Source: DAOVQB01 sp023128935
Lineage (GTDB): Bacteria; Eisenbacteria; RBG-16-71-46; CAIMUX01; WJJG01
DNA: 21,178 nucleotides
Assembly: GCA_030628905.1 (NCBI GenBank)
Contig: DAOVQB010000066.1
Span: 1-21,178, forward strand
Direction of reading: 5' to 3'
Shown here one piece after another: positions 1 to 7,065 of the stretch. Both the position numbers and the translations under genes were made by a program. The notes beneath the pieces are model-generated. The model was not told the DNA's origin. It saw only the letters and a program-made list of their open reading frames with translations, and searched no databases. Each line of letters starts with the position of its first letter. Position 1 is the stretch's first letter.

Positions 1-90
1 AGCCGGCCCACAACGGCGCCAGAGCTCGGCCCCCTGAACCCATTTGCCTTGCCCTGGACCCTCGGCAGCGGGCTCTACACGCCAGAATGA
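1..90 (+). CDS. 3' end of an upstream gene (partial, unidentified)
   Basis: An open frame runs from the first base of the window to a TGA at 88-90, giving 29 residues that end GSGLYTPE. Most codons (about 23 of 29) end in G or C, as in the confident genes of this window, which is why I prefer this frame. A second frame (from base 3 to a TAA at 102-104) is also open but has weaker third-position GC. The fragment is too short to identify. It could also be non-coding, so confidence is low. Confidence 0.35.
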   Translation, partial: SRPTTAPELGPLNPFALPWTLGSGLYTPE

Positions 91-110
91 GAATTGCTGC
101 GTAAAAGGCT

Positions 111-139
111 TTGACATGGACAGGAATAGATGATAGACT
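111..139 (+). promoter_or_regulatory. Putative sigma70-type promoter for the small exported protein
   Basis: A perfect TTGACA (111-116) is followed by a 17 bp spacer and TAGACT (134-139, 4 of 6 matches to TATAAT). The stretch from about 95 to 230 is visibly AT-richer than its surroundings. Transcription from here would give a leader of roughly 90 nt before the ATG at 234. The gene's own terminator at 985-1021 makes a single-gene transcript likely. Called by consensus match only. Confidence 0.5.
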
Positions 140-233
140 TAGCATTAAGGAAGGTAGATATAAAAAGGTGTCGTGGCACCAGGAAACACTTCCCTCATAT
201 AGGCATTATCAACTAAAGGAAAGGGAACCAGCA

Positions 234-962
234 ATGAAAAAATTCGCAGCCTTGCTATTTTTTCTCGCCCTGACCGGTCTAACCGTAGCCAATGCCTCAG
301 ACGCACTTACGCTCGGTAAGACCGTGGCAATCATTGTCCCCGGGGACACCCGCGACTGCACGGGCGATCTCATTGAGAATCATGACGGCAGCTTTGAGAA
401 CGGCTATGCTTGGCAGGGCGCTGGTGTCGCCCCCCCCTACTATGGTGCCATGGCAGAGGGCTTCGACGTGAGTGGTCCCAAGACGCTTACCTGCATCTCA
501 ATGTATCTGACTACTATCCAGGGCCTGTACCAGGGTCAGCTCATGGACATCTACGTTTGGGAGGGCGGTGCTGCCGGCATGCACGCTAACCCTCCAGGTG
601 CAGTGCTCTATATGAACCCCGGCCAGGCCCCTGTGGAACTCCCCATCTATCCGGAGTGCGCCCAGAACACCTATGAGATTAATATGGACGACGTAAATGG
701 TGAGATCACCGTTGGCTACTGGGCTGTTGACACGACTCCGGGGTTTTTCCTGATGGGTGACACGAACGGCTTCGGTGGTGAGCCCTGGACCTGCTTCGCG
801 CCGGGCCAGCACCCGACAAATCCTGACGGTGGTTGGGACGACGCAAGTGTGGTGCCCGAGTGGCAGGATCTCAAGAGCTTCAGCCTCGGTATCTACCTGG
901 ATGAGGGCGGAGCACCGACTGAATCGTCCACCTGGGGATCGATCAAGGCGTTGTTCGAGTAA
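234..962 (+). CDS. Small exported protein of unknown function (242 aa)
   Basis: The ATG at 234 is chosen over an in-frame TTG at 111. It has a purine-rich Shine-Dalgarno (AAGGGA, 221-226, 7 nt spacing) and gives a clean signal peptide: MKK, a hydrophobic core, and a likely cleavage after residue 20 or 21 (ANA/S). The upstream TTG lies inside the -35 box. The mature protein is acidic and rich in Gly, aromatic residues and a few Cys. It has a jelly-roll-like look (FENGYAWQGAG near the start, a GYWAVD strand in the middle, a FSLGIYLDE strand near the end). It closes with a Thr/Ser-rich linker and the tail TESSTWGSIKALFE. I do not recognise a family with a known activity. It has no FlgD-like domain, unlike the two peptidases here. 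Most likely a periplasmic, surface or released protein. Confidence 0.8.
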   Translation: MKKFAALLFFLALTGLTVANASDALTLGKTVAIIVPGDTRDCTGDLIENHDGSFENGYAWQGAGVAPPYYGAMAEGFDVSGPKTLTCISMYLTTIQGLYQGQLMDIYVWEGGAAGMHANPPGAVLYMNPGQAPVELPIYPECAQNTYEINMDDVNGEITVGYWAVDTTPGFFLMGDTNGFGGEPWTCFAPGQHPTNPDGGWDDASVVPEWQDLKSFSLGIYLDEGGAPTESSTWGSIKALFE

Positions 963-984
963 GGCGCTTGGAACTATCGGATTC

Positions 985-1021
985 AACTGGGCCGGATTCC
1001 CAAAATCCGGCCCAGTTTTTT
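985..1021 (+). terminator. Rho-independent terminator
   Basis: A perfect 14 bp stem (985-998 pairs with 1004-1017) with the 5 nt loop CCCAA, followed by an uninterrupted T run through 1021. It lies 22 bp after the stop of the small exported protein. On the minus strand it sits just beyond the end of the convergent COG3014-like gene (1035), and a short A run lies on the other side of the stem, so it may act weakly in both directions. Confidence 0.93.
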
Positions 1022-1034
1022 ATTGAGCCTTCCG

Positions 1035-2483
1035 CTAGCGAAAAGCACGCCAGGCAATGACCTCCAGGCCGCCCGGCCTGATCAACACATTCCGGGACAT
1101 CGTCTCCAGCCTCCGGCTGCCTTCAGCACAGACCTCAAGACGCAAATGGTATCTTCCCGGAGGCAGGCGCAAGTCCGCAACCTGGATCTCCCGGGGAAGG
1201 AGAAGCCAGGAGCGCGTGTCGGCCTTCTCGGTAACCACTCCTGCGATGTTGGCCACAAGACCCGCGAATTCGCCTAGGTTCTTCTCCGCGCTCCTATGGG
1301 CTGCGTACTTCAGAAGCGCGCGGGCGAAGGCCTTGGCCAGGATCGATGCCTCCCGAATGGCAAACTCGTGCCTTACAAGAACAGCCAGATCCACCCCAGG
1401 GTGTGTCGAGAAGGCCCGCTCATCCCAGCTCTGTGGCCGGGATGAGCCAAGCGGGTCGACTTGGACCCGGCAGGTAACCGCATCGCGCTCGTGTTCCTGG
1501 GCCAGAACAGGCAGGGCCACGTCCAGGAAATATGCCACTGCCAACTCCCGATCTGCCCAGCGGCCGTCGGCCCTGTACCTCTTGCAGCGCTCGGCCAGCA
1601 CCCAGCCCATTTCGACCGCTTCTTCCTCTCCATCCCAGTCGGGATCGCACTCAAAGATGGGAACGCGCAAGTGCACGCTCTCCTTCTTCGGAACCCAGCC
1701 CGACTCGAAGAGGATCAGCACCCGCCCGTCCTCTGAATCCGCCGCAGCTCTTGACTCTAGCCACGCCGACCCCTTCAGGTGGGCCACCTCCGGAATATCC
1801 TCAAGGGAAATCCCGGTCTTCCAAGCAGCCCGGAGGATGTCGCGCTCAAGCCATGGCAGGAGGTCGAGTCCAGTCTCCGCATGCCAGGCGCTCCGGGCAC
1901 GGTATGCCAGACGGTAGGCTACTAGTGAGCTGTTCCACTCCCCTTTCGATTCCAGCAGCCTGCCAATCAGGAACTCGAGGAAGGCATCATCGCGTAGGAG
2001 GCGATCTTTCTCCTGCTTGTCCCGCACGGTCGCAAGGCGCAATGCCAGCCGACGCGCTTCTACAGCCGCCGCATCAGGCTTGTTCTGGGACAGAAAGTTG
2101 AGGATACGATAGTAGTGAAGATAATTGCCCTCGTGGATCTCTCCCCGGCAGGCTTCCACTTCGTCGTTGAGCAGGAACGTGAGCGCACGTTGGCTCACAC
2201 TGACTGTATAGAGATCCTCCAGGAGTTCCTCGGCGCGCTCCAGCTCAGCATTACTGTCACTATAACGGTTCGCGTAGTGCAGCAGGGTGCCTCGCTCAAG
2301 ATGGTACAGCAAATCCCCAGGCTCGCTGACATGCTCCACCTGCTCGAGCGCACGGTCCAGCTCCCCTTTCTCCACGCAGGAGCGCAGATCTTTTAGGCGC
2401 GCGGTATAAGACGCGCACGAGCCTGATCCCAGTAGCAGAACCCCTGCCCACAGAAACCAGGAAGCGCTCCTAACCTTCGTCAT
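1035..2483 (-). CDS. COG3014-like lipoprotein with TPR-like region (482 aa)
   Basis: The ATG at 2483 is preferred over one at 2564. It has GAGG five bases upstream and begins a lipoprotein-type signal (MTKVRSASWFLWAGVLLL then GSGSC-AS). The lipobox is imperfect at -3 (S, not L/V/I). The N-terminal third matches the COG3014 pattern as I know it: short helical repeats with LLYHLERGTLLHYANRY, SNAELERAEELLEDLYT, FLLNDEVEACRGE and HYYRILNFL, then a DDAFLEFLIGRLLESKGEWNSSLVAYR block. The C-terminal half (from about residue 245) has beta-type segments ending RPGGLEVIAWRAFR. Members are predicted envelope lipoproteins and the molecular role is not established. It follows an lpoB-like gene by 118 bp on the same strand, so a role in cell-wall growth is plausible but inferred. 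Confidence 0.82.
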   Translation of the reverse strand: MTKVRSASWFLWAGVLLLGSGSCASYTARLKDLRSCVEKGELDRALEQVEHVSEPGDLLYHLERGTLLHYANRYSDSNAELERAEELLEDLYTVSVSQRALTFLLNDEVEACRGEIHEGNYLHYYRILNFLSQNKPDAAAVEARRLALRLATVRDKQEKDRLLRDDAFLEFLIGRLLESKGEWNSSLVAYRLAYRARSAWHAETGLDLLPWLERDILRAAWKTGISLEDIPEVAHLKGSAWLESRAAADSEDGRVLILFESGWVPKKESVHLRVPIFECDPDWDGEEEAVEMGWVLAERCKRYRADGRWADRELAVAYFLDVALPVLAQEHERDAVTCRVQVDPLGSSRPQSWDERAFSTHPGVDLAVLVRHEFAIREASILAKAFARALLKYAAHRSAEKNLGEFAGLVANIAGVVTEKADTRSWLLLPREIQVADLRLPPGRYHLRLEVCAEGSRRLETMSRNVLIRPGGLEVIAWRAFR

Positions 2484-2544
2484 GCTCACCTCACCAAACC
2501 TCGACGTACCCATAGACATGCCTTCGATTGGCCCACAACGCATA

Positions 2545-2566
2545 CCTTGCGGGGCATGCCCCAAGG
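2545..2566 (-). other. Stem-loop in the lpoB-COG3014 spacer
   Basis: The perfect palindrome GGGGCATGCCCC (2551-2562) is extended by CCTTG/AAGG arms with one bulged C. It is about 60 bp upstream of the COG3014-like start and about 35 bp beyond the lpoB-like stop. There is no T run, so it is not a canonical terminator. It could be an mRNA-stability or attenuation hairpin, or have no role. Confidence 0.35.
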
Positions 2567-2601
2567 CGTCCTATTCGACGAAGCCGGGTGAGACATGTGG
2601 A

Positions 2602-3240
2602 CTAAGGTTTGTATTTACCTCGTGATATATACTTCTTGATCTTGTGCTGACCCGGCCAGATCTTGACATTCGACTCGATGTCAGTCAGCGTAAGGTCGAT
2701 CTGGTAGTAGATGATCCGCTTTCCCCCTTCCTGGTCAGTAATCGTGTTAATCGTCCCCGTCAGCATGTAGTCGGCACCTAGCTCCTGGCCCAGGCGTTTT
2801 ACCGTCTCAGGACTGGCGTTCTCCCATTGATCGGCCCGTTCGAGCCGGAGCTCCCCCCTGTCAGAGGCGCTGGCCACCACTTGAACGCGTCCCGAATTGA
2901 TCAGGGCCCTCTCGATGTCATTCAGGAAGGTTCCCACCGCGATGTGCTCTGTGCTCAGGTTCCGTATCGCGCCGGCGATGACAACTGGCAGCTTTCCACT
3001 GTGCCCCTGCATGTGCTGGGCGGTCCAGGGGCGATTTAGGCAATCGGCAATCATCGCCTCGGCCACCAGCCGGGAGTCTGTGTCATTCCACCGACCGGAG
3101 AGGTCCGTCGTCGCCTCGGGCGACAATCGCGTGACGGTCTTCCCCCCACAGCTGACGAGCAATAGGGAGATAACGACGGCTGTCACCAAGAAGCCGGCAA
3201 CAACCCCTCTGTTCCTATGAGCAGCGTTCTCTGTCCACAT
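2602..3240 (-). CDS. lpoB: LpoB-like penicillin-binding protein activator lipoprotein (212 aa)
   Basis: The ATG at 3240 has a perfect AGGAGG with 8 nt spacing, so the upstream in-frame start at 3342 is rejected. The signal peptide ends in the textbook lipobox LVSC (Cys at about residue 32), predicting an outer-membrane lipoprotein. The body matches the LpoB/COG3417 family: DLSGRWNDTDSRLVAEAMI, then a GTFLNDIERALINSGRVQVV helix-strand unit, LGADYMLTG-type (GQELGADYMLTGTIN), and a C-terminal YYQIDLTLTDIES...KIKKYI segment. In enterobacteria LpoB crosses the periplasm to stimulate PBP1b. The partner here is unknown and no PBP gene is in the window. It lacks a long Pro-rich linker after the Cys. 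It has its own promoter candidate at 3364-3392 and is followed by the COG3014-like lipoprotein. Confidence 0.9.
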   Translation of the reverse strand: MWTENAAHRNRGVVAGFLVTAVVISLLLVSCGGKTVTRLSPEATTDLSGRWNDTDSRLVAEAMIADCLNRPWTAQHMQGHSGKLPVVIAGAIRNLSTEHIAVGTFLNDIERALINSGRVQVVASASDRGELRLERADQWENASPETVKRLGQELGADYMLTGTINTITDQEGGKRIIYYQIDLTLTDIESNVKIWPGQHKIKKYISRGKYKP

Positions 3241-3363
3241 CAAACACGCCTCCTGAATCTGAAAGGAACCATCCGGGCATGCGGCCAACACCAAGTGGCC
3301 CGGACCACTGGCAGCGCAAGCGCAGTCTCCCCGGCCATCCAAAGCACTCCGCGGAGCTGCGCT

Positions 3364-3392
3364 AGATTAGAAACCGCCCCCTGCTCTGTCAA
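3364..3392 (-). promoter_or_regulatory. Putative sigma70-type promoter for lpoB-like gene
   Basis: On the minus strand a perfect TTGACA (3392-3387) is followed at 17 bp by TAATCT (3369-3364). The overlapping TCTAAT at 15 bp spacing matches better (5 of 6). It would give a leader of roughly 115 nt to the ATG at 3240. Consensus match only. Confidence 0.45.
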
Positions 3393-3501
3393 CTGATCAT
3401 GCTGCGGCCAGGTTTCACAAAATCTAATGCGCTGCGAAGCGTCAGGATCAACTGGCGCGGCCGCTTGCGCACGGAAAGGCAGTCCTGCCGCGGCTTTTTG
3501 C

Positions 3502-3530
3502 TTGACGATGCAACCTCTATCGACTATTCT
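3502..3530 (+). promoter_or_regulatory. Putative sigma70-type promoter for the GT2 gene
   Basis: TTGACG (3502-3507, 5 of 6) and TATTCT (3525-3530, 4 of 6) are separated by exactly 17 bp. The predicted leader to the ATG at 3709 is about 170 nt. Consensus match only. Confidence 0.4.
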
Positions 3531-3708
3531 GCCGGTCTGGTTATGGAGCATTTCAGGCAGGTGAACCCGCCTGTATGTGCTCCGTGGCGGCCCGATGGAT
3601 CAACTGTGGATGGCATGGCATACGACGCGATGGGCTACAATCGATACGGATGCACAGGATCCTTGCTAGGCAAGGCTTCCCCGGTCCTTCAAGGAAGGAG
3701 GAGTGACA

Positions 3709-4656
3709 ATGGCCCGCGTGACGGTGATTGTCCCCACCCACAACAAGAAAGAACCCGTCGCAGAGGCACTTCGGTCGGTTCTATCCCAAACGTTTCGGGA
3801 TTTCGAGATCGTGGTTTCTGATGATGGTTCCACTGACGGAACCCCACTGCACCTGCTTCGGATGCTGGGTGCACAGCCCGACGCCCTTGAGATCCTCTCG
3901 CGCATGAGCCCCACATCCATCAAGCCCTTTAGCCATGCCTTCAGCCAGAATGGCGTGACGGTTCAGTATCATTACGGCAGCAACCGTGGGCTGAGCGCCG
4001 CCCGCAACCGGGGTATCCGCTCTGCGCGGGGTGACTATATCGCTTTCATAGAGGCAGAGGACGAATGGCAGCGAGAGCATCTTGAAGTTCAGATGGCATT
4101 CCTTGAGTCACATCCTGACGCGCGGCTCTGCAGGGTTGCAGAACGGTATGTGAAGGATGGGAAGCCACGGAAGAACCGCAATACCTCGACCGCATCTGGG
4201 TGGATCTTCGAGGCTGCTCTTGAGGCCAGCCCGATGTCTACTTCCGCACTCTTGGCTCATCGTTCTTGCTTTGCCTCTTGCGGCGCCTTTGACGAGAACC
4301 TCCCAGCATGCGACGAGTATGACTTGTGGCTTCGCTTTGCCGCACGTTATCCCATCTACTACATCCCAGATGGTCCCATTGTCACTCGCAAGTCCGCACG
4401 GGGCGACGGCTCTTCCCGAACATGGAGCTGGGATCGCTTTCGGGTCTATGCTCTCGAGAAGGCCTTCCAGAGCGGGCATCTGTCCCCGAATCAGCGCTTT
4501 ATGGTCGCTCAGGAGATTGTGCGGAAATGCGAACGCCTAGTTCAGGGATTCCGCCGCCAGCGGAGCGATGAACGGTCCAATTTCTATGAGCGCAAGCGGA
4601 GAAGATTTGCCCAGGAAGTGCGCAAGCTTCGCTCCTCCAAGGTCGCCCCAGTCTAG
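3709..4656 (+). CDS. Family 2 glycosyltransferase (315 aa)
   Basis: The ATG at 3709 has AGGAGG 7 nt upstream. An in-frame GTG at 3703 is only one base from that site and is rejected. The GT-A fold is clear: VTVIVPTHNK at the N-terminus, the nucleotide-binding SDDGSTDGT (Asp38, Asp39), SNRGLSAARNRGI near residue 91, then IEAEDEW (115-120) where relatives usually have D-A-D-D. CDEYDLWLRFA (201-211) fits the acceptor-side catalytic motif. About 35 extra residues lie between the SDDG motif and the next strand. The C-terminal 70 residues are highly basic and helical, and no membrane segment is seen. It probably transfers a sugar from an NDP-sugar to a surface polysaccharide or lipid, but donor and acceptor cannot be read from sequence. 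No polysaccharide cluster surrounds it. Confidence 0.88.
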   Translation: MARVTVIVPTHNKKEPVAEALRSVLSQTFRDFEIVVSDDGSTDGTPLHLLRMLGAQPDALEILSRMSPTSIKPFSHAFSQNGVTVQYHYGSNRGLSAARNRGIRSARGDYIAFIEAEDEWQREHLEVQMAFLESHPDARLCRVAERYVKDGKPRKNRNTSTASGWIFEAALEASPMSTSALLAHRSCFASCGAFDENLPACDEYDLWLRFAARYPIYYIPDGPIVTRKSARGDGSSRTWSWDRFRVYALEKAFQSGHLSPNQRFMVAQEIVRKCERLVQGFRRQRSDERSNFYERKRRRFAQEVRKLRSSKVAPV

Positions 4657-4751
4657 CCTGGACAGCCCCTGGAATGGCGCAGTGAGACCACGGTGAGATA
4701 CCATCAGGGGGCAATTTCTCCCAGAAGCTTAGAACGTGACATGCCAAACCC

Positions 4752-4777
4752 CCGGGACTTAGGGGCTCAGTCCCCGG
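4752..4777. other. Stem-loop between convergent GT2 and acyl-CoA dehydrogenase genes
   Basis: CCGGGACT (4752-4759) pairs with AGTCCCCGG (4769-4777), with one bulge and a 9 nt loop. It sits in the 148 bp gap where the two genes converge, where a bidirectional terminator would be expected. There is no T run on either side, so this is only a possible terminator. Confidence 0.3.
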
Positions 4778-4804
4778 CCATTGCTGCAGTAGGAAGAATG
4801 ACAC

Positions 4805-5953
4805 CTACTTCACTCTCGAAATAATGCCCTTTGAAATGATGAGACGCTGGATCTGGCTGGTACCCTCATAGATCTGGAATATCTTCGCATCGCGCATGAG
4901 CTTCTCAACCGGATACTCCTTGTTGAACCCATAGCCGCCAAAGATCTGTACTGCGTCCACTGCAACGCGCATGGACGTGTCGGCAGCAAATGCCTTGGCG
5001 CAGGCTGCCTCGTAGCTGTTCTTCTTGCCATGGTCATACATATCTGCTGCCCGCCAGACCAGGAGTCGCGCGGCGTCTAGATCCTTCGCCATGTCAGCAA
5101 TCATGAAAGCCACCGCCTGGTGGCGATGGATGGCCACACCGAATGCGTGGCGCTCTTTGGCGTAGCGGATGGCGTGCTCCATGGCAGCGCGCCCCACGCC
5201 GACGGCCCCGGCGGCAACCGGGGGACGCGTGTGATCAAACGCGGCCATAGCCAGCATCCAGCCCTTGCCCTCGGCTCCCAACCGGTTTGCCTCCGGAACA
5301 GCAACGTCCTCGTAGGTGATCGCACGGGTATCGGAGGCTCGCTGACCCATATTGTCCTCTTTCTTGCCAATCGTGACGCCGTCCGTATCGGCTGGAACAA
5401 TGAAGGCGCTCATGCCTCGAATGCCTGCATCTTTTTTCGTGTAGGCCAGCGTAAAGATCCAGTCAGCAACCCCGGCCCCACTGATCCACATCTTCTGCCC
5501 GTTGATCACGTAATGGTCGCCCTTCTTCACAGCAGTGGTCGTAATCCCCTGCACGTCGCTTCCAGCGCCGGGCTCGGTAACGCCGTAAGCGGCGAACTTC
5601 AGCTCTTCGGTCATGGGCGCAATCCACTTCTTCTTCTGCTCATCGCTCCCCCCCACGAGGACCGGTGCCGTGGCCAAGGTGTTCACCATTATCGCCGTAC
5701 CGATCCCACTGCACCCGACCGAGATCTCCTCGGAGATCACGCATTCTATAAGGCAGTTCATACCCGCACCGCCAAGTTCCTCCGGAATACCTGGATTCAG
5801 TAGCCCGATCTCAAACGCTTTTTGGCAAATCTCGCGCGGGAACTCCCCGCTTGCATCGTGCTGAGCAGCTTTGGGAGCAATCTCTTTCTCCGCAAACTCC
5901 CGTGCCAAATCCCGAATCATGCACTGCTCTTGCGTGAGGTCAAATCCGACCAT
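4805..5953 (-). CDS. Acyl-CoA dehydrogenase, medium-chain (ACADM) type (382 aa)
   Basis: The ATG at 5953 (GAGGAG upstream) gives the standard family length. An in-frame ATG at 6028 would add 25 residues encoded partly by a repeat element and is rejected. The protein is a full FAD-dependent acyl-CoA dehydrogenase: N-terminal helical domain, YGVTEPGAGSDV and KMWISGAG in the middle beta-domain, DNMGQRASDTRAITYEDV, then AFDHTRPPVAAGAVG, AVQIFGGYGFNKEYPVEKL and the catalytic-base motif IYEGTSQIQR (Glu about residue 363). The order and wording closely follow mitochondrial medium-chain acyl-CoA dehydrogenase as I remember it. The reaction is alpha,beta-dehydrogenation of an acyl-CoA with electrons passed to ETF. 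Chain-length preference is inferred. It stands alone, without ETF or thiolase genes beside it. Confidence 0.95.
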   Translation of the reverse strand: MVGFDLTQEQCMIRDLAREFAEKEIAPKAAQHDASGEFPREICQKAFEIGLLNPGIPEELGGAGMNCLIECVISEEISVGCSGIGTAIMVNTLATAPVLVGGSDEQKKKWIAPMTEELKFAAYGVTEPGAGSDVQGITTTAVKKGDHYVINGQKMWISGAGVADWIFTLAYTKKDAGIRGMSAFIVPADTDGVTIGKKEDNMGQRASDTRAITYEDVAVPEANRLGAEGKGWMLAMAAFDHTRPPVAAGAVGVGRAAMEHAIRYAKERHAFGVAIHRHQAVAFMIADMAKDLDAARLLVWRAADMYDHGKKNSYEAACAKAFAADTSMRVAVDAVQIFGGYGFNKEYPVEKLMRDAKIFQIYEGTSQIQRLIISKGIISRVK

Positions 5954-6330
5954 CGTAATCTCCTCTCTCTGGGATCCATCCTGTTTAAACGCTCCGATCT
6001 TAGGGCTCGCGCAAGAAGAACTTCCCATTTACGACGGTCCCGAACGCCGGGGACTTCGTTGCGGCTCCTTGGAGTAGTCCCAGCTACGCCTTCGTCGCCG
6101 CGCCTCGTCCTCGACGCCCAGTCCTCGCCGAAAATGGGAACTTATTCTTGCGCGAGCCCTTAGTGGATCCCTCCCAAGGGCGTGGCGGATTATACGGACC
6201 ATCAGCGCTACTCTCAAGCAGTTGGTTCCGGACCCAACGCCAGAGCGGCCCGGCGCCGTACGGGCAGCCTCCCTTCGGGCCCGAACCAAATCGCCTTGCC
6301 AGAGCCCACACACAGCTTAGGATAGTGCCC
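5954..6330. other. Divergent intergenic region holding a MITE-like element
   Basis: 377 bases between the acyl-CoA dehydrogenase start and the SDR start. More than 40 percent is taken by the inverted-repeat element at 6000-6162. The remaining 168 bases upstream of the SDR are GC-rich and show no convincing promoter. Open frames that enter from both genes use ATGs inside the element and are not credible starts. Confidence 0.6.
6000..6162. mobile_element. MITE-like element with 31 bp terminal inverted repeats
   Basis: The left arm at 6000-6030 and the reverse complement of the right arm at 6132-6162 match at 28 of 31 positions, with no gaps. The outer 15-base core GGGCTCGCGCAAGAA is identical. 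The 101 bp centre is very GC-rich, encodes nothing recognisable, and has an imperfect direct repeat (CTTCGTTGCGG at 6054-6064, CTTCGTCGCCG at 6090-6100) flanking small hairpins. The size, long inverted termini and lack of coding capacity fit a non-autonomous miniature transposable element or a large folded repeat. A TA dinucleotide lies at each end (6001-6002 and 6161-6162), as for Tc1/mariner-IS630 insertions, but the ends are offset by one base, so no target duplication can be claimed. There is only one copy in this window. Confidence 0.6.
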
Positions 6331-7065
6331 ATGAATCACCGCGAGTCTTGCATCCTCATCACAGGCTCTGCCCGGCGCCTTGGCATGGCCCTAGCGGAGG
6401 CCCTGGCTGCGCGCGGCGCTGCCCTGGCACTTCACTACCACCGCTCCCAGGCAGATGCAGAGCGCCTTGCCCGCCGGCTTGAAACGACGGCCCGGCAGGT
6501 GTGGCTCTTCCAGGCCGACCTGCGCCGCCCCGAGGATCAGGAGAAGCTGGCTCAGCAGGTCATGAGCCACTGTGGGCAGCTGTCGGGCATTGTCAACGGC
6601 GCATCGATTTACGACAGAACACCGCTCACGGCCCTGGACCGAAACGCTTGGGAAGAAACCCTCTCAGTGAATCTGTCAGCCGCGGTCTGGCTGTCCGTGA
6701 TCCTCGGGAGGGAGATGAAGCGGGCCGGCCACGGCAGCATTGTCCAGATCGGGGACTGGTCTGTGCACAGACCCTATCCCGACTACCTGGCTTACACCGT
6801 TAGTAAGGGCGGCCTGGAAACAGCAACGCTGGCGCTGGCGCGCGAGCTGGCACCAGAGGTGCGTGTCAATATGGTGGCCCTCGGACCGATTCTTCTTCCC
6901 GACGGGAGTGGCCCCGAGTACGAAGCACGGGTCAAGCGGGCGGTACCCTTGGGTCGCCTGGGCGGACCGGCGGCCTTCGTTGAGGCGGTTCTCTACTTGC
7001 TCGGAGATACCTCATTCTGCACGGGAACGGTTCTAACCGTCGACGGCGGCAGGAGCCTCGTCTGA
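6331..7065 (+). CDS. SDR oxidoreductase, pteridine reductase (PTR1/FolM) type (244 aa)
   Basis: The ATG at 6331 (AGGA, 8 nt spacing) begins directly before the Rossmann strand. An in-frame start at 6148 lies in the repeat element and is rejected. The cofactor motif is TGSARRLG (residues 11-18); the R-x-L/I-G form is usual in pteridine and dihydrofolate reductases of the SDR superfamily. Active-site Tyr155 and Lys159 are present (YTVSK). The position 13 residues before the Tyr, normally Ser, is Asp142. Leishmania PTR1 (Asp181/Tyr194/Lys198) and E. coli FolM show the same pattern. The NNAG-type motif is NGAS and the C-terminus ends VDGG. The likely reaction is NADPH-dependent reduction of a dihydropterin or dihydrofolate. 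A generic FabG-like 3-ketoacyl reductase is less likely because of the Asp. No folate genes are adjacent. Confidence 0.82.
   Translation: MNHRESCILITGSARRLGMALAEALAARGAALALHYHRSQADAERLARRLETTARQVWLFQADLRRPEDQEKLAQQVMSHCGQLSGIVNGASIYDRTPLTALDRNAWEETLSVNLSAAVWLSVILGREMKRAGHGSIVQIGDWSVHRPYPDYLAYTVSKGGLETATLALARELAPEVRVNMVALGPILLPDGSGPEYEARVKRAVPLGRLGGPAAFVEAVLYLLGDTSFCTGTVLTVDGGRSLV

Larger units (their letters stand above)
3241..3708. other. Divergent intergenic region between lpoB-like gene and GT2 gene
   Basis: 468 bases without a convincing gene. It holds the Shine-Dalgarno of the lpoB-like gene, one promoter candidate for each direction (3364-3392 minus, 3502-3530 plus), and a second loose -10-like TACAAT (3636-3641) without a -35. 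Short open frames run through it on both strands, but none combines a ribosome-binding site with recognisable protein composition. Confidence 0.6.

Noticed and set aside
1057..1917. Long plus-strand open frame opposite the COG3014-like gene
   Set aside because: Ser/Arg-rich antisense shadow typical of high-GC DNA; the minus-strand protein has clear family motifs.
3636..3641. TACAAT as a second -10 box for the GT2 gene
   Set aside because: No -35-like sequence at 15-19 bp upstream and no extended -10.
3399..3821. Open frame upstream of and overlapping the GT2 gene
   Set aside because: No ribosome-binding site, runs into the GT2 gene in another frame, and has no recognisable composition.
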